From positions 1-5,729 of the forward strand of contig USIH01000134.1 of assembly GCA_900554705.1 (NCBI GenBank): a stretch of 5,729 nt of DNA, given 5' to 3'. Below are positions 1 to 5,433 of the stretch, piece by piece. The translations under genes and the position numbers were made by a program. This DNA comes from an uncultured Eubacteriales bacterium. GTDB taxonomy: Bacteria; Bacillota; Clostridia; Oscillospirales; Oscillospiraceae. Under the pieces are notes generated by a model. That model was given only the letters and a program-made list of their open reading frames with translations, was not told the DNA's origin and made no database searches. Position 1 is the first letter of the stretch. Every line of letters begins with the position of its first letter.

Positions 1-38
1 CTGTGTAAGGGGAGCTGTCGAGCGATAGCGAGACTGAG
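1..38. repeat. 38-bp terminal direct repeat, left copy
   Basis: This is identical to 5692-5729. It begins mid-way in the hairpin loop of the repeat unit, so the left window edge cuts through the element. It is followed by GGGTTG (39-44); AGGGGTTG (37-44) has an inverted partner CAACCCCT at 97-104. Confidence 0.95.
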
Positions 39-221
39 GGGTTGACTGCTGGCAGCTACATATTGGAGAAGGCGCGGATGAATGCGGAAGGCTTGACAAC
101 CCCTCCGGCGCGGCTGCGCCGCGCCACCTCCTGTTGCGGTGCCCGAAATTTCTTGCTCGCTAACGCTCGCGAAATTTCGACCGCTGCCACTCCTTGCTGC
201 TCGCTGTATCTGCCACTGGCA

Positions 222-254
222 GCGCTCGCAGCCGTCCCCCCTTACACAGGGGAG
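222..254 (-). repeat. 33-bp inverted repeat, left copy, bracketing the operon
   Basis: These 33 bases are the exact reverse complement of 5643-5675 and carry the same CTCCCCTGTGTAAGGGGG core with the CGGCTGCGAGCGC tail. The opposite orientation on the two sides of the operon could allow inversion of the segment between them, or simply reflects two insertions of a dispersed repeat. Confidence 0.9.
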
Positions 255-300
255 GCTTTGAGCTGCACGCCGCGTATAAGACTTCTCCCGCCCGCAGGCG

Positions 301-356
301 CTTCATGCGCCGCAAGGCGGCGCACTTCATGGCGCGCGGGACGCGCGCTGCTTCAT
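301..356. repeat. array of CTTCAT motifs separated by GC hairpins
   Basis: CTTCAT occurs at 301-306, 325-330 and 351-356, spaced 24 and 26 bases. Between the copies stand two tight hairpins: 306-324 (TGCGCCGC / GCGGCGCA, loop AAG) and 332-348 (GCGCGCG / CGCGCGC, loop GGA). The GC hairpin at 365-400 follows after a further TTTTTCATT. The regular motif-hairpin alternation suggests a structured repeat element, not random intergenic DNA. Confidence 0.55.
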
Positions 357-364
357 TTTTCATT

Positions 365-400
365 CGCGGCGGCGATAGCGCCGCGGCGTGCGCCGCCGCG
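365..400. repeat. GC-only 10-bp hairpin just after the amidase stop
   Basis: CGCGGCGGCG (365-374) pairs exactly with CGCCGCCGCG (391-400). The 16-base loop itself contains the palindrome CGCCGCGGCG (379-388). It lies eight bases past the amidase stop codon, where an operon terminator is expected. On the minus strand, however, it is followed by AATGAAAAATGAAG and not a T-tract. It could act as a 3'-end stabiliser, a factor-dependent terminator or part of a dispersed repeat. Confidence 0.55.
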
Positions 401-408
401 CAATGGGG

Positions 409-1176
409 TCAGTCCTCCTTCGGCAGCAGGCCGGCGCGGTCGAGCAGGACGAGCAGGCGGAGGCTGTCCTCGCCCAGATCGAGCACGGTATCCTCGCCCG
501 TGCCGCCCTTGCCGCGCAGGATCCCCTGCCGCAGCAGGCGCTCGACCGTGGGCAGGTAGTACGCGCCCTGCGCGCGCAGATCCTTTAAGGTACGGTATCG
601 CATTTCAAACGCCTCCTCTCTGACCGCGTTTCGAAAATCATCCATCGTTTTTCCGTAGCGGCGCAGCCAATGGCCGATGTCGCCGTGGTTGCTGGCAATG
701 CCCAGCGCGCAGCCCTCGGCATGGTCGATGACGACGCCGGACGCGCTCGGGTCAAGGCCGTAGCGGCGGCACAGGAAGGCCGTCAGCTCGACCGCCGCCC
801 GATAGACCGCCGCGAAATAGGCGGGGTCGCTCAGGTCGTCCTCACAGAGCTCAAAGCCGATGTGCGTATCGTTGGCGCTGCCGCGCGCGCCGCGTCCGGC
901 GTGCCACCCGCGCATCTGCCACGGCAGCGTCTGATAGACCGCGACCGTGCCGTCCTGCAGCCTGCCGATGAAGGCATGGACGCAGACGGAAGGCTCCGGC
1001 TGGTTCCAGTCGTTGCCGTAGCGGTTCGTGCCGAGCGCGCCGTCGTCGGGCTGGACATAGCGCCGCAGGTTCGGGTTGTTCGCCCCCGTCGAGTGCACCA
1101 TGACGCCCTTGGGCGACAGGCGGTCGCCGCGGATGTAGCAGCGGTTCTCCGTGAGCAGCTGTCGTCTCAGCTCCAT
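409..1176 (-). CDS. N-acetylmuramoyl-L-alanine amidase endolysin (Amidase_2), 255 aa
   Basis: The enzyme cleaves the amide bond between N-acetylmuramic acid and L-alanine in peptidoglycan, lysing the host once the holin opens the membrane. Residues 20-185 form an Amidase_2/PGRP-like domain. They include VMVHSTGAN with His28, HAFIGRLQDGTVAVYQTLPW (67-86), GWHAG (90-94), IGFELCED with Glu109, and DHAEG with His152 followed by ASNHGDIGHW (161-170). His28, His152 and probably Asp166 are the expected zinc ligands by analogy with related amidases. Residues 195-251 (MRYRTLKDLR, TVERLLRQGIL, LDLGEDSLRLLVLLDRAGL) match the short C-terminal module common in Clostridia phage amidases, presumably for wall binding. 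I chose the ATG at 1176 rather than an in-frame ATG at 1203 because GGAGG (1186-1190) sits nine bases upstream of it and it starts one base after the holin stop. The gene ends the operon. Confidence 0.9.
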   Translation of the reverse strand: MELRRQLLTENRCYIRGDRLSPKGVMVHSTGANNPNLRRYVQPDDGALGTNRYGNDWNQPEPSVCVHAFIGRLQDGTVAVYQTLPWQMRGWHAGRGARGSANDTHIGFELCEDDLSDPAYFAAVYRAAVELTAFLCRRYGLDPSASGVVIDHAEGCALGIASNHGDIGHWLRRYGKTMDDFRNAVREEAFEMRYRTLKDLRAQGAYYLPTVERLLRQGILRGKGGTGEDTVLDLGEDSLRLLVLLDRAGLLPKED

Positions 1177-1177
1177 T

Positions 1178-1366
1178 TTACGCGACCTCCGGCAGCCCCG
1201 CAAGGCTCGTCAGCAGGCTCAGCACGCCCGCAAGCGCGGAGGCCGAGAGCACCTGCATCCAGTTCACCTCCCCCAGTGCCGCCGCCGTGCCGACGGTGGC
1301 AAGCGCCGTCTGCGCGACGGTCTTCAGGGCGCGGACTGCCGCAGCCCTCCAAAAGCTTCGTTTCAT
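1178..1366 (-). CDS. phage r1t-type holin, 62 aa
   Basis: Holins collect in the cytoplasmic membrane and open lesions at a set time, releasing the endolysin to the wall. The ATG at 1366 follows AGGAGA at good spacing. The N-terminus has a lysine/arginine-bearing segment with FWRAAAVRALKTVAQTALATV (5-25), the hallmark 'FW-A-LERA-KT-AQ' opening of the lactococcal phage r1t holin family. The first membrane helix is about 13-32. The second follows the EVNWMQVLSASALAGVLSLLTS stretch (33-54), where a tryptophan marks the start of the helix as in that family. The protein is somewhat short and ends directly after the second helix, without the usual charged tail. The stop is one base before the ATG of the amidase gene, a standard holin-endolysin pair. 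Confidence 0.85.
   Translation of the reverse strand: MKRSFWRAAAVRALKTVAQTALATVGTAAALGEVNWMQVLSASALAGVLSLLTSLAGLPEVA
1186..1190 (-). promoter_or_regulatory. ribosome binding site deciding the amidase start
   Basis: A full GGAGG on the minus strand lies inside the last codons of the holin gene, nine bases before the ATG at 1176. It would be too far inside the coding frame to serve the alternative ATG at 1203, which would lie upstream of it. It therefore fixes the endolysin at 255 residues. Confidence 0.75.
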
Positions 1367-1377
1367 GTTCTCTCTCC

Positions 1378-1713
1378 TTATTCAAAGATTTCCAGCGGCA
1401 GCTTGTCAACGGCGCGCAGCAGGCCGTCCGCGTCGCCGTTGCCGCCCAGCCCGTCGTGGTACAGCGCGTGCCACCGGTGCAGGCTGCGGCGCTGCTCCAG
1501 CGTCGCCCAGCCCTGCCGCAGCAGTCCGGCGCCGCGCTCCTCGATGGCAAAGAGCATGAGGTAGCGCAGCGCCTGCCGCACGGTGTCCTCGTGCTGCGCA
1601 CGCTGTGCGCGCCGACGCTCGCGCTGGCTGAGGTATGTCCCGAGCGCCGTGACGGCCGCGCCGCCGACCGCCCCCAGCGCCGCCACGGCGGCGGTCAGCA
1701 CACCCTCGCTCAC
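1378..1713 (-). CDS. membrane-anchored phage protein of the lysis module, 111 aa
   Basis: The start is a GTG at 1713 that shares GTGA with the stop of the 71-aa gene; AGGAG stands five bases upstream. Residues 5-28 form a hydrophobic, Ala/Gly/Val-rich membrane helix (VLTAAVAALGAVGGAAVTALGT), followed by a strongly basic stretch (QRERRRAQRAQ, 30-40). By the positive-inside rule this places the rest in the cytoplasm. The soluble part is helical and ends in WHALYHDGLGGNG (81-93) and a short LPLEIFE tail. The 'gw.t.e....l..ly..Y..LGGNG.....l...v..LP' pattern matches, from memory, a small conserved phage family that often sits directly beside holin genes in Firmicutes prophages; its function is unknown to me. 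It could modulate holin timing or be a second holin-like protein. The stop TAA is immediately followed by the ribosome binding site of the holin gene. Confidence 0.78.
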   Translation of the reverse strand: MSEGVLTAAVAALGAVGGAAVTALGTYLSQRERRRAQRAQHEDTVRQALRYLMLFAIEERGAGLLRQGWATLEQRRSLHRWHALYHDGLGGNGDADGLLRAVDKLPLEIFE

Positions 1714-1925
1714 GGCGTCTCCTGCTGCGCGCTCAGGGCATCGAGACGGGCGCTCAGGGCGTCCAGCCCGTCCTTCAGCTCGTTGATCGCGGCGACAAGG
1801 GTCGCGCGGTGCGTCGTCTTCAGCGCCGAAAGGCTGCCGAGCAGCGCGGCGGACAGGCCGCTGTCGCTCGTGACGCTGACGGAGGTGGTCTCGCCGTCGG
1901 CGGTGACGGTCACGGTGTCTGCCAT
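1710..1925 (-). CDS. short tail-fibre-like coiled-coil protein, 71 aa
   Basis: The ATG at 1925 lies inside the end of the 105-aa gene (16-base overlap), and a G-rich AAGGGGGG stretch lies some 13 bases upstream. Residues 1-20 form a Thr/Val/Ser-rich beta stretch (TVTVTADGETTSVSVTS). Residues 24-48 hold LSALKTTHRATLVAAINEL, close to the 'L-T--K-SLVAAINEL' motif common at shaft junctions of phage tail fibres. Residues 44-67 form leucine heptads (LVAAINELKDGLDALSARLDAL) expected to trimerise or dimerise. At 71 residues it is far shorter than a real tail fibre, so it may be a minimal fibre stub or a remnant whose receptor-binding part is missing. The next gene begins with a GTG inside its stop (GTGA). 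Confidence 0.72.
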   Translation of the reverse strand: MADTVTVTADGETTSVSVTSDSGLSAALLGSLSALKTTHRATLVAAINELKDGLDALSARLDALSAQQETP

Positions 1926-2227
1926 TGCTGTCCCACCCCCCTTCGCAGGCGCACCGCGCCGGTCGCGCCGAGGCGGTAGAGCCTGCCGTCGGTGCGCTGG
2001 GCGGTGAGGTCGAAGCGCGCGCCGTCCTTCAGGCGCAGGCTCTCCTCGGGCGTGATGAGCACGACGTCCGAGCCGGTCAGGGCGCGCTGCACCGCCACGG
2101 GCGTCTGCGGCGCAAGGTCGTTTTTCATCGTCAGCAGCACGCGCTCCACGCCGTTTGCGTCAAAGCCGCTCAGATCAACGGAGATGGGGGTATAGACCCC
2201 CACGTCGACGGTCAGCTCCTGCATCAT
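1910..2227 (-). CDS. beta-rich phage virion/baseplate-like protein, 105 aa
   Basis: Two consecutive ATG codons (2227 and 2224) are possible starts. The first overlaps the previous TGA as ATGA, so I chose 2227; no clear ribosome binding site is visible, which fits coupled translation. The predicted fold is alternating beta strands without helices. There are strands at 4-8, 14-19 and 28-35, then the motif VVLITPEESLRLKDGARFDLTA (55-76), then TDGRLYRLGATGAVRLRRGVG (79-99). The 'ltPEeTl.L..G.Y.yDv....DG..y.lg..G...l..GV' rhythm is what I would expect from the short Ig-like or BppU-N-like domains of Firmicutes phage tail tips. It is an isolated domain here rather than the head of a long receptor-binding protein. 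Its last 16 bases overlap the following gene. Real gene: confident. Function: tentative. Confidence 0.78.
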   Translation of the reverse strand: MMQELTVDVGVYTPISVDLSGFDANGVERVLLTMKNDLAPQTPVAVQRALTGSDVVLITPEESLRLKDGARFDLTAQRTDGRLYRLGATGAVRLRRGVGQQWQTP

Positions 2228-2973
2228 CGCAGATAGGCAAGCGCTCTGCCGCCGCCGACCCCGCCGCCGCTCGCGCTCACGGGCGTATACTGGCGGCGCA
2301 GCTTCTCGTACACCTCCGGCAGGAGGTAATTTTTTGCCCGTTCGAGCTTGCGCAGGGCGGCCTCCTTGCCGGAGAGCAGGGCGGTGCGGCGGATGGATTC
2401 GATGAGCGCGGGCGTCTGCTGCGCCTGTCTGCCGGAGGCGCTGCCGGTGCTGCGGCCGGAGGCGCGTCCGGTGTCGGTCTTCCGGGCGGCGGTGAGGTAG
2501 GCGCGCGCCTGCGCCTCGGTCATGCCCGCCTGCCGCAGCTCCTCCTCGGTCGGCTCATAGGCGGAGGTTTGCAGGAGCTTTACCAGCGTCTCATAGCGCT
2601 GGCGCTGCTCGGTCTGCTCCTGATCGCGGCGCTTGCCCAGCAGCGAGGCGCGCTCCAGAAGGGCGTCGGTCTCGGCGTCGTAGCGGTCGGCCGCACGGTC
2701 ATACAGCGAGGGCAGGACGGCATAGAGCGACTGGAGATAGTCGTTATAGCGCTGCTGCCCCGCGGAGGCGGCGTAGCTCGAGGCATAGCCGCCGGTCAGG
2801 TCGGCGCTGCGGGCGACGGTGTCGTCCATGGCGCGGCGGCCGTCGCGCACGTAGCGCGCGCGGTAGCTCTGAAAGAGCGGGTCGGTGTTCGGGTCGTAGG
2901 AGAAGGCGGGACGGTTTTCCAGCGTCTCATAGAGCGCGTCCAGCTCCTCCTGTGCGGTCTTCTTCTTTTGCAT
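2224..2973 (-). CDS. helical virion structural protein, 249 aa
   Basis: The ATG at 2973 has a strong GGAGG (2980-2984) six bases upstream. The protein is mostly helical and has no cysteine. Residues 24-100 carry FSYDPNTDPLFQSYRARYVRDG, then RRAMDDTVARSADLTGGYASSYA and QQRYNDYLQSLYAVLPSLYDRA. This pattern of 'Y-P--DP---Y---Y-R-G--AM-DT--------GG--SSYA---Q--Y--Y---L----P-LY--A' recurs, as far as I recall, in structural proteins of gut Firmicutes phages, where it may mark an ejected or tape-measure-like internal protein. Residues 100-165 form a long charged coiled-coil-like region. Residues 167-188 are a low-complexity linker rich in Gly, Ser, Arg and Gln. Residues 189-228 form another helical block, and the C-terminus has a glycine run (236-242). 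Position just after the tail hub suggests a tail or internal virion protein. The exact role is unknown. Confidence 0.82.
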   Translation of the reverse strand: MQKKKTAQEELDALYETLENRPAFSYDPNTDPLFQSYRARYVRDGRRAMDDTVARSADLTGGYASSYAASAGQQRYNDYLQSLYAVLPSLYDRAADRYDAETDALLERASLLGKRRDQEQTEQRQRYETLVKLLQTSAYEPTEEELRQAGMTEAQARAYLTAARKTDTGRASGRSTGSASGRQAQQTPALIESIRRTALLSGKEAALRKLERAKNYLLPEVYEKLRRQYTPVSASGGGVGGGRALAYLR

Positions 2974-2986
2974 AGGCTCCCTCCAT

Positions 2987-3091
2987 CTACATGAGATTCA
3001 GTGTTTCCACCAGCTGGCAAAGGTAGGCATACAGCCGCCGCAGCGCCTCCTTCGCATCGCCCTGCGGATAGGGCGGCATGGGCAGGTTCAT
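2987..3091 (-). CDS. 34-aa micro-ORF between the tail genes
   Basis: This small gene is easy to miss because of its size. The ATG at 3091 overlaps the TGA of the 568-aa gene as ATGA (3088-3091). A purine-rich AGGGGGAG stretch sits about eight bases upstream, inside the end of that gene. The product is MNLPMPPYPQGDA (1-13), then a helix rich in leucine and arginine (KEALRRLYAYLCQLVETLNLM). Its TAG (2987-2989) lies two bases from the GGAGG that serves the next gene. The proline-rich start followed by one amphipathic helix resembles small phage proteins I remember seeing in Clostridia prophages between tail and structural genes; their function is unknown. Coupled start, ribosome binding site and perfect fit into the gap argue for a real gene. 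It could be a small peptide clasp or chaperone for its neighbours, which is speculation. Confidence 0.7.
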   Translation of the reverse strand: MNLPMPPYPQGDAKEALRRLYAYLCQLVETLNLM

Positions 3092-4794
3092 CGGTCGCTC
3101 CCCCTTTCAAGCACCCACGAGGCGGACGACAGGCGCATCCGTCCCACGCCCTCCAGACGCAGCGCAAAGCTGTCGCAGCGGCGCGGATGCAGCGGCACCA
3201 GACGGCTGCCCGCGCGCAGGTGCGCAATGTGTGTGAACGGTTTGTCATCATAGCGGACATAGAGATCCGCCCAGTCCGACAGCTCCAGCCGCAGCGTCAG
3301 GCGGCTGACGTACTTGCGCTCCGGCTGCTGCCACGCGATCGGCCCGCTCTCGCAGTACCACGCGAAGGCGCCCTCGTTTGCCGCCTGCGCGCCGCACAGA
3401 AGGTAGAGCGCCTCGTCGCACAGCAGGTACAGCGCGTCGCGCAGGGCGGCGAAGCCCTTCGGCCGCGTGCAGCTCTCGCGGTGCCACAGGTCGCGCTCGG
3501 TGTCGTAGACCAGCAGCGTCCAGCGCTGCGTGCCGCCGGAGAACGGGTGGCGCGCGGCGGGGGAATCGGTCACGGCAAGGTAGTATTTTCCGTCGAAGCC
3601 CCCCGCGATCGCGCTGCGAAAGCGGCACTGCCCCAGCGCCTGACTGACGCAGCGCGCCGTCGCGCCGTCGTAGGCCATGACGCCTTGGCAGGAATGGTAA
3701 TACAGCAGGCCGCCGACCTGCGCAAGCGACGCGCCGCTGCCGCGCTGCACGCCCTGACAGGGCGTCTCGGTGAGCTGGTGCGCGCCGGAGGCGGAGATGT
3801 GCACGCGGTGGACGCACTGCTCCTTGAAAAACAGGGGGCAGCCGCCGTAGACCGCCGCGCCGGTGAACGGTCCGTCCGAGCCGCAGGAGGCGCGCCACGC
3901 GTCCGAGGCCGTGCCGGCAAAGCGCGACCAGTTGAAAAAGTCGCCGAGCGCGCAGCAGTAGATCTCGTTTTTCCCCTGCAGGGCGTCGTAGCGGCAGCCC
4001 CAGAGGCGGTTGCGGCACTGGACGACGAAGTCCATGTCCGGCACGGCGCGGGTGACGGTGACGTTGGAGACGAAGCGCTCCTCCTCGAACAGCCCTTCGA
4101 GGATCAGGTGCTGGCTCGTGGCCTTGACGACAAGGTGGTCGCCCGCAAGGAGGTCGTTCTGCACGTCGGAGACGGCGACGGTGTCGCCCGCGCGGAAGCC
4201 CGCGCCGCGCGCGTCGCAGGTGAGGCGGACGTAGGCGGGCGTGGCGACCCATGTCGTGCCGTCGTAGCGCTGCAGCGCCCCGTCCGCGATGCGCAGGCTC
4301 CCCTCCGTGGGAGTGTTGTTCGCGGGCAGGTAGGTGCGGGGCGTGCCCTCGGCGTCGCAGGGGCAGAAGGTCACGCTCTCGCCCAAAAGCACGGCCTCCA
4401 TGCTGCCGCAGTCGGTGGGCTTGACGGTGTTAAAGTACTTCTTGTCGGGGAAGATGCACAGGTACGCGCCCATGCCGACCAGCTGCTTGTCGCCGCGCGT
4501 GAGGCGCAGCCCCGCGACCTTTTGGCCGTCGTACCAGACCGACGCGCCCTGCGCGATGAAGACGCTGCCGAGCACGTAGGCCAGCTTCTCCTTGGCCGCC
4601 ACGGCGCAGCCGACGGTGTCCTCCGGCAGGTCGATGCGCTGTCGGGGCGCGCGGGTGGCGGCGGCGGGCGTCTCGTCGGAGGTCAGGTTCTCCAGATCCT
4701 CGAACCGGCCGAGCTGCGGCGGGCGCTCGATGCCGCCGAAGCGCTGCACGGTCTGCCGCGTCTGCGCGGTGAGGTTCAGTTTCGGCTGACGCAT
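3088..4794 (-). CDS. large tail/stabilisation-type virion protein, 568 aa, cysteine-rich, probable beta-propeller
   Basis: This is the largest gene of the window. It starts at the ATG at 4794, three bases after the previous stop; the ribosome binding site is weak, so coupled translation is likely. The sequence is beta-rich with no membrane segment or signal peptide. The most telling region is residues 264-331, with LWGCRYD, NEIYCCALGDFFNWSRF, GSDGPFTGAAVYGG and PLFFKEQCVHRV. It is followed by LLYYHSCQGVMAYDGA (363-378), KYYLAVTD (403-410) and VYDTERDLWHRE (429-440). The pattern 'GDpFNW...GSDGpFTG...lFFKE..vhrv...GvmaYDG...YDt..g.WhrE' is one I associate with phage tail proteins of the T7 gp12 / P22 gp10 type, which form a blade-like hub below the portal. 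The protein has 22 cysteines (about 4%), whereas the 249-aa structural protein downstream has none. Its last bases overlap the next start (ATGA). Confidence is high for a virion tail component and moderate for the exact class. Confidence 0.85.
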   Translation of the reverse strand: MRQPKLNLTAQTRQTVQRFGGIERPPQLGRFEDLENLTSDETPAAATRAPRQRIDLPEDTVGCAVAAKEKLAYVLGSVFIAQGASVWYDGQKVAGLRLTRGDKQLVGMGAYLCIFPDKKYFNTVKPTDCGSMEAVLLGESVTFCPCDAEGTPRTYLPANNTPTEGSLRIADGALQRYDGTTWVATPAYVRLTCDARGAGFRAGDTVAVSDVQNDLLAGDHLVVKATSQHLILEGLFEEERFVSNVTVTRAVPDMDFVVQCRNRLWGCRYDALQGKNEIYCCALGDFFNWSRFAGTASDAWRASCGSDGPFTGAAVYGGCPLFFKEQCVHRVHISASGAHQLTETPCQGVQRGSGASLAQVGGLLYYHSCQGVMAYDGATARCVSQALGQCRFRSAIAGGFDGKYYLAVTDSPAARHPFSGGTQRWTLLVYDTERDLWHRESCTRPKGFAALRDALYLLCDEALYLLCGAQAANEGAFAWYCESGPIAWQQPERKYVSRLTLRLELSDWADLYVRYDDKPFTHIAHLRAGSRLVPLHPRRCDSFALRLEGVGRMRLSSASWVLERGSDR

Positions 4795-4797
4795 GGC

Positions 4798-5151
4798 CTA
4801 CACCCGAAAGCACTGCGCCGCGCAAAGCGGCGGGTGCGTGCGATTGTACCACGACGCAAACTCCAGATAGGCGCTCTCGAAGAGGGCGGCGGACTGGTTA
4901 TAGCGCGCGGTCTCCCCGTTTTCGCGCTCGAACTGCGCGGTGAGGAAGCTGTGGTAGACCGGCTCCGCGTAAGGCTCCGGCACGAGCAGGCGCGTCGCGT
5001 CGTCATAGGCGGGCAGGTCGGTCGGCGGCCGATGGGGCAGCTCGCGCGCGATCCGGCCGTCGAGCTGCTCGAGCCAGCGGCGCTTGACCTCCTCGGAAAA
5101 ATCGTTCTGCGTCAGCCGGTCGGTGCGGTCGATCGCCTCGCGCAGCGTCAA
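4798..5151 (-). CDS. probable head-tail connector / tail adaptor-like protein, 117 aa
   Basis: The start is a TTG at 5151 that shares four bases (TTGA) with the stop of the 76-aa gene. A GGAGG lies about ten bases upstream, and the conserved-looking N-terminus MTLREAIDRTDRL supports this start. Residues 1-35 look helical. A central segment reads LLVPEPYAEPVYHSFLTAQ (55-73). A C-terminal helix contains ERENGETARYNQSAALFESA and ends in WYNRTH (101-106). This 'P-PY--Y--YL-A-----NGE--RYN-S---F--AY--F--WYNRTH' layout is typical, from memory, of short Clostridia phage proteins just upstream of a large tail protein. It resembles in general plan the helical adaptor proteins of podoviruses (T7 gp11, P22 gp4 class). 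Position directly before the tail-tube-like 568-aa gene supports a connector role. Assignment to a named family is inference. Confidence 0.8.
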   Translation of the reverse strand: MTLREAIDRTDRLTQNDFSEEVKRRWLEQLDGRIARELPHRPPTDLPAYDDATRLLVPEPYAEPVYHSFLTAQFERENGETARYNQSAALFESAYLEFASWYNRTHPPLCAAQCFRV

Positions 5152-5378
5152 AGGCGCGAGGCCTCCAGCAGCTCCTCCACCGTGCGCTCGAGCGCCTCCT
5201 GCGCGCGCAGGCAGCGGCGGTATTCGGCGGCGATGTGCGACGGCACGCGCGACGTGCAGCCCTTGGGCAGCAGGTAGTTCACGCCGTCAACGGAGAGAAA
5301 GACGTGGGGGTCGTCGCCGGACTGTCCGCGCGGGACGAAGAGCGCGACGTACCCGTCGTTGGGTTTCTTTTTGGGCAT
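5148..5378 (-). CDS. small phage structural-module protein, 76 aa, first gene of the operon
   Basis: This is the first gene after the non-coding leader. The ATG at 5378 follows a purine-rich ribosome binding site (AAAGGAAGGG, 5386-5395) at good distance. The protein starts with a lysine cluster (residues 3-5). It then has a short beta-rich core with an acidic GDDP (21-24) and the segment VFLSVDGVNYLLPKG (26-40), followed by an amphipathic helix (about 48-74) containing RRCLRAQEALE. From memory, small proteins with a 'DP-VFVSVNGVNYLLPRG...VP--VA-E--R--RAQ' pattern often follow the major capsid gene in Clostridia phages, so a head-decoration or head-completion role is possible. That family assignment is recollection, not a search result. 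Oddly, no capsid gene precedes it here. The stop overlaps the TTG start of the next gene (TTGA), implying coupling. Confidence is high that it is a real gene and low for function. Confidence 0.8.
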   Translation of the reverse strand: MPKKKPNDGYVALFVPRGQSGDDPHVFLSVDGVNYLLPKGCTSRVPSHIAAEYRRCLRAQEALERTVEELLEASRL

Positions 5379-5404
5379 TTGGGATCCCTTCCTTTCGTTG
5401 TGAT

Positions 5405-5433
5405 TTGATACTGATTCTTGATGAAAACATCAA
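5405..5433 (-). promoter_or_regulatory. candidate sigma-70-type promoter of the operon
   Basis: On the minus strand TTGATG (5433-5428) and TATCAA (5410-5405) are separated by exactly 17 bases. Each matches four of six positions of the -35 and -10 consensus. Transcription would start near 5398, giving a leader of about 20 bases that still holds the AAAGGAAGGG ribosome binding site. The -35 and spacer lie within a perfect palindrome (5413-5438), which is where a repressor could bind. The match is modest and the region is locally AT-rich, so it could be chance. Confidence 0.35.

Larger units (their letters stand above)
1..408. other. gene-free left flank of palindromic elements
   Basis: I see no credible gene here. 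Besides the terminal repeat and the 33-bp inverted repeat, it holds an AGGGGTTG/CAACCCCT pair (37-44 / 97-104). It also holds an eight-pair hairpin GGCGCGGC-TGC-GCCGCGCC (107-125), a nine-pair stem CGAAATTTC/GAAATTTCG (144-152 / 171-179) and a short palindrome CTGCCACTGGCAG (210-222). Open frames across it translate repeat sequence and look spurious. Confidence 0.7.

Noticed and set aside
160..363. A 67-aa minus-strand frame in the left flank
   Set aside because: It is made largely of the hairpin array and the 33-bp repeat (its KPPLCKGG part is the repeat translated), so it is not a gene.
365..400. Intrinsic terminator after the amidase
   Set aside because: The stem is strong, but no T-tract follows on the minus strand, so I list it as a hairpin only.
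42..623. A 193-aa plus-strand frame at the left end
   Set aside because: It crosses several hairpins and runs antisense into the amidase gene; its translation is Ala/Arg/Pro-rich without domain signals.
1177..1203. Longer amidase with nine extra N-terminal residues (ATG at 1203)
   Set aside because: The extension overlaps the holin gene and lacks a ribosome binding site at the right place, whereas 1176 has GGAGG at 1186-1190.
670..2007. A 445-aa open frame on the plus strand opposite the lysis genes
   Set aside because: It is antisense to the amidase, holin and neighbours, has low-complexity Pro/Ala/Arg composition, and lacks any recognisable domain.
3001..5277. A 758-aa open frame on the plus strand opposite the tail genes
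   Set aside because: It runs antisense to four well-supported genes, has no ribosome binding site, and its translation is a monotonous Ala/Arg/Val-rich string expected from the GC-rich complementary strand.
409..5378. Contractile tailocin or R-type bacteriocin
   Set aside because: No sheath, tube, baseplate wedge or tape-measure gene of the contractile type is seen; the 568-aa protein looks podovirus-like.
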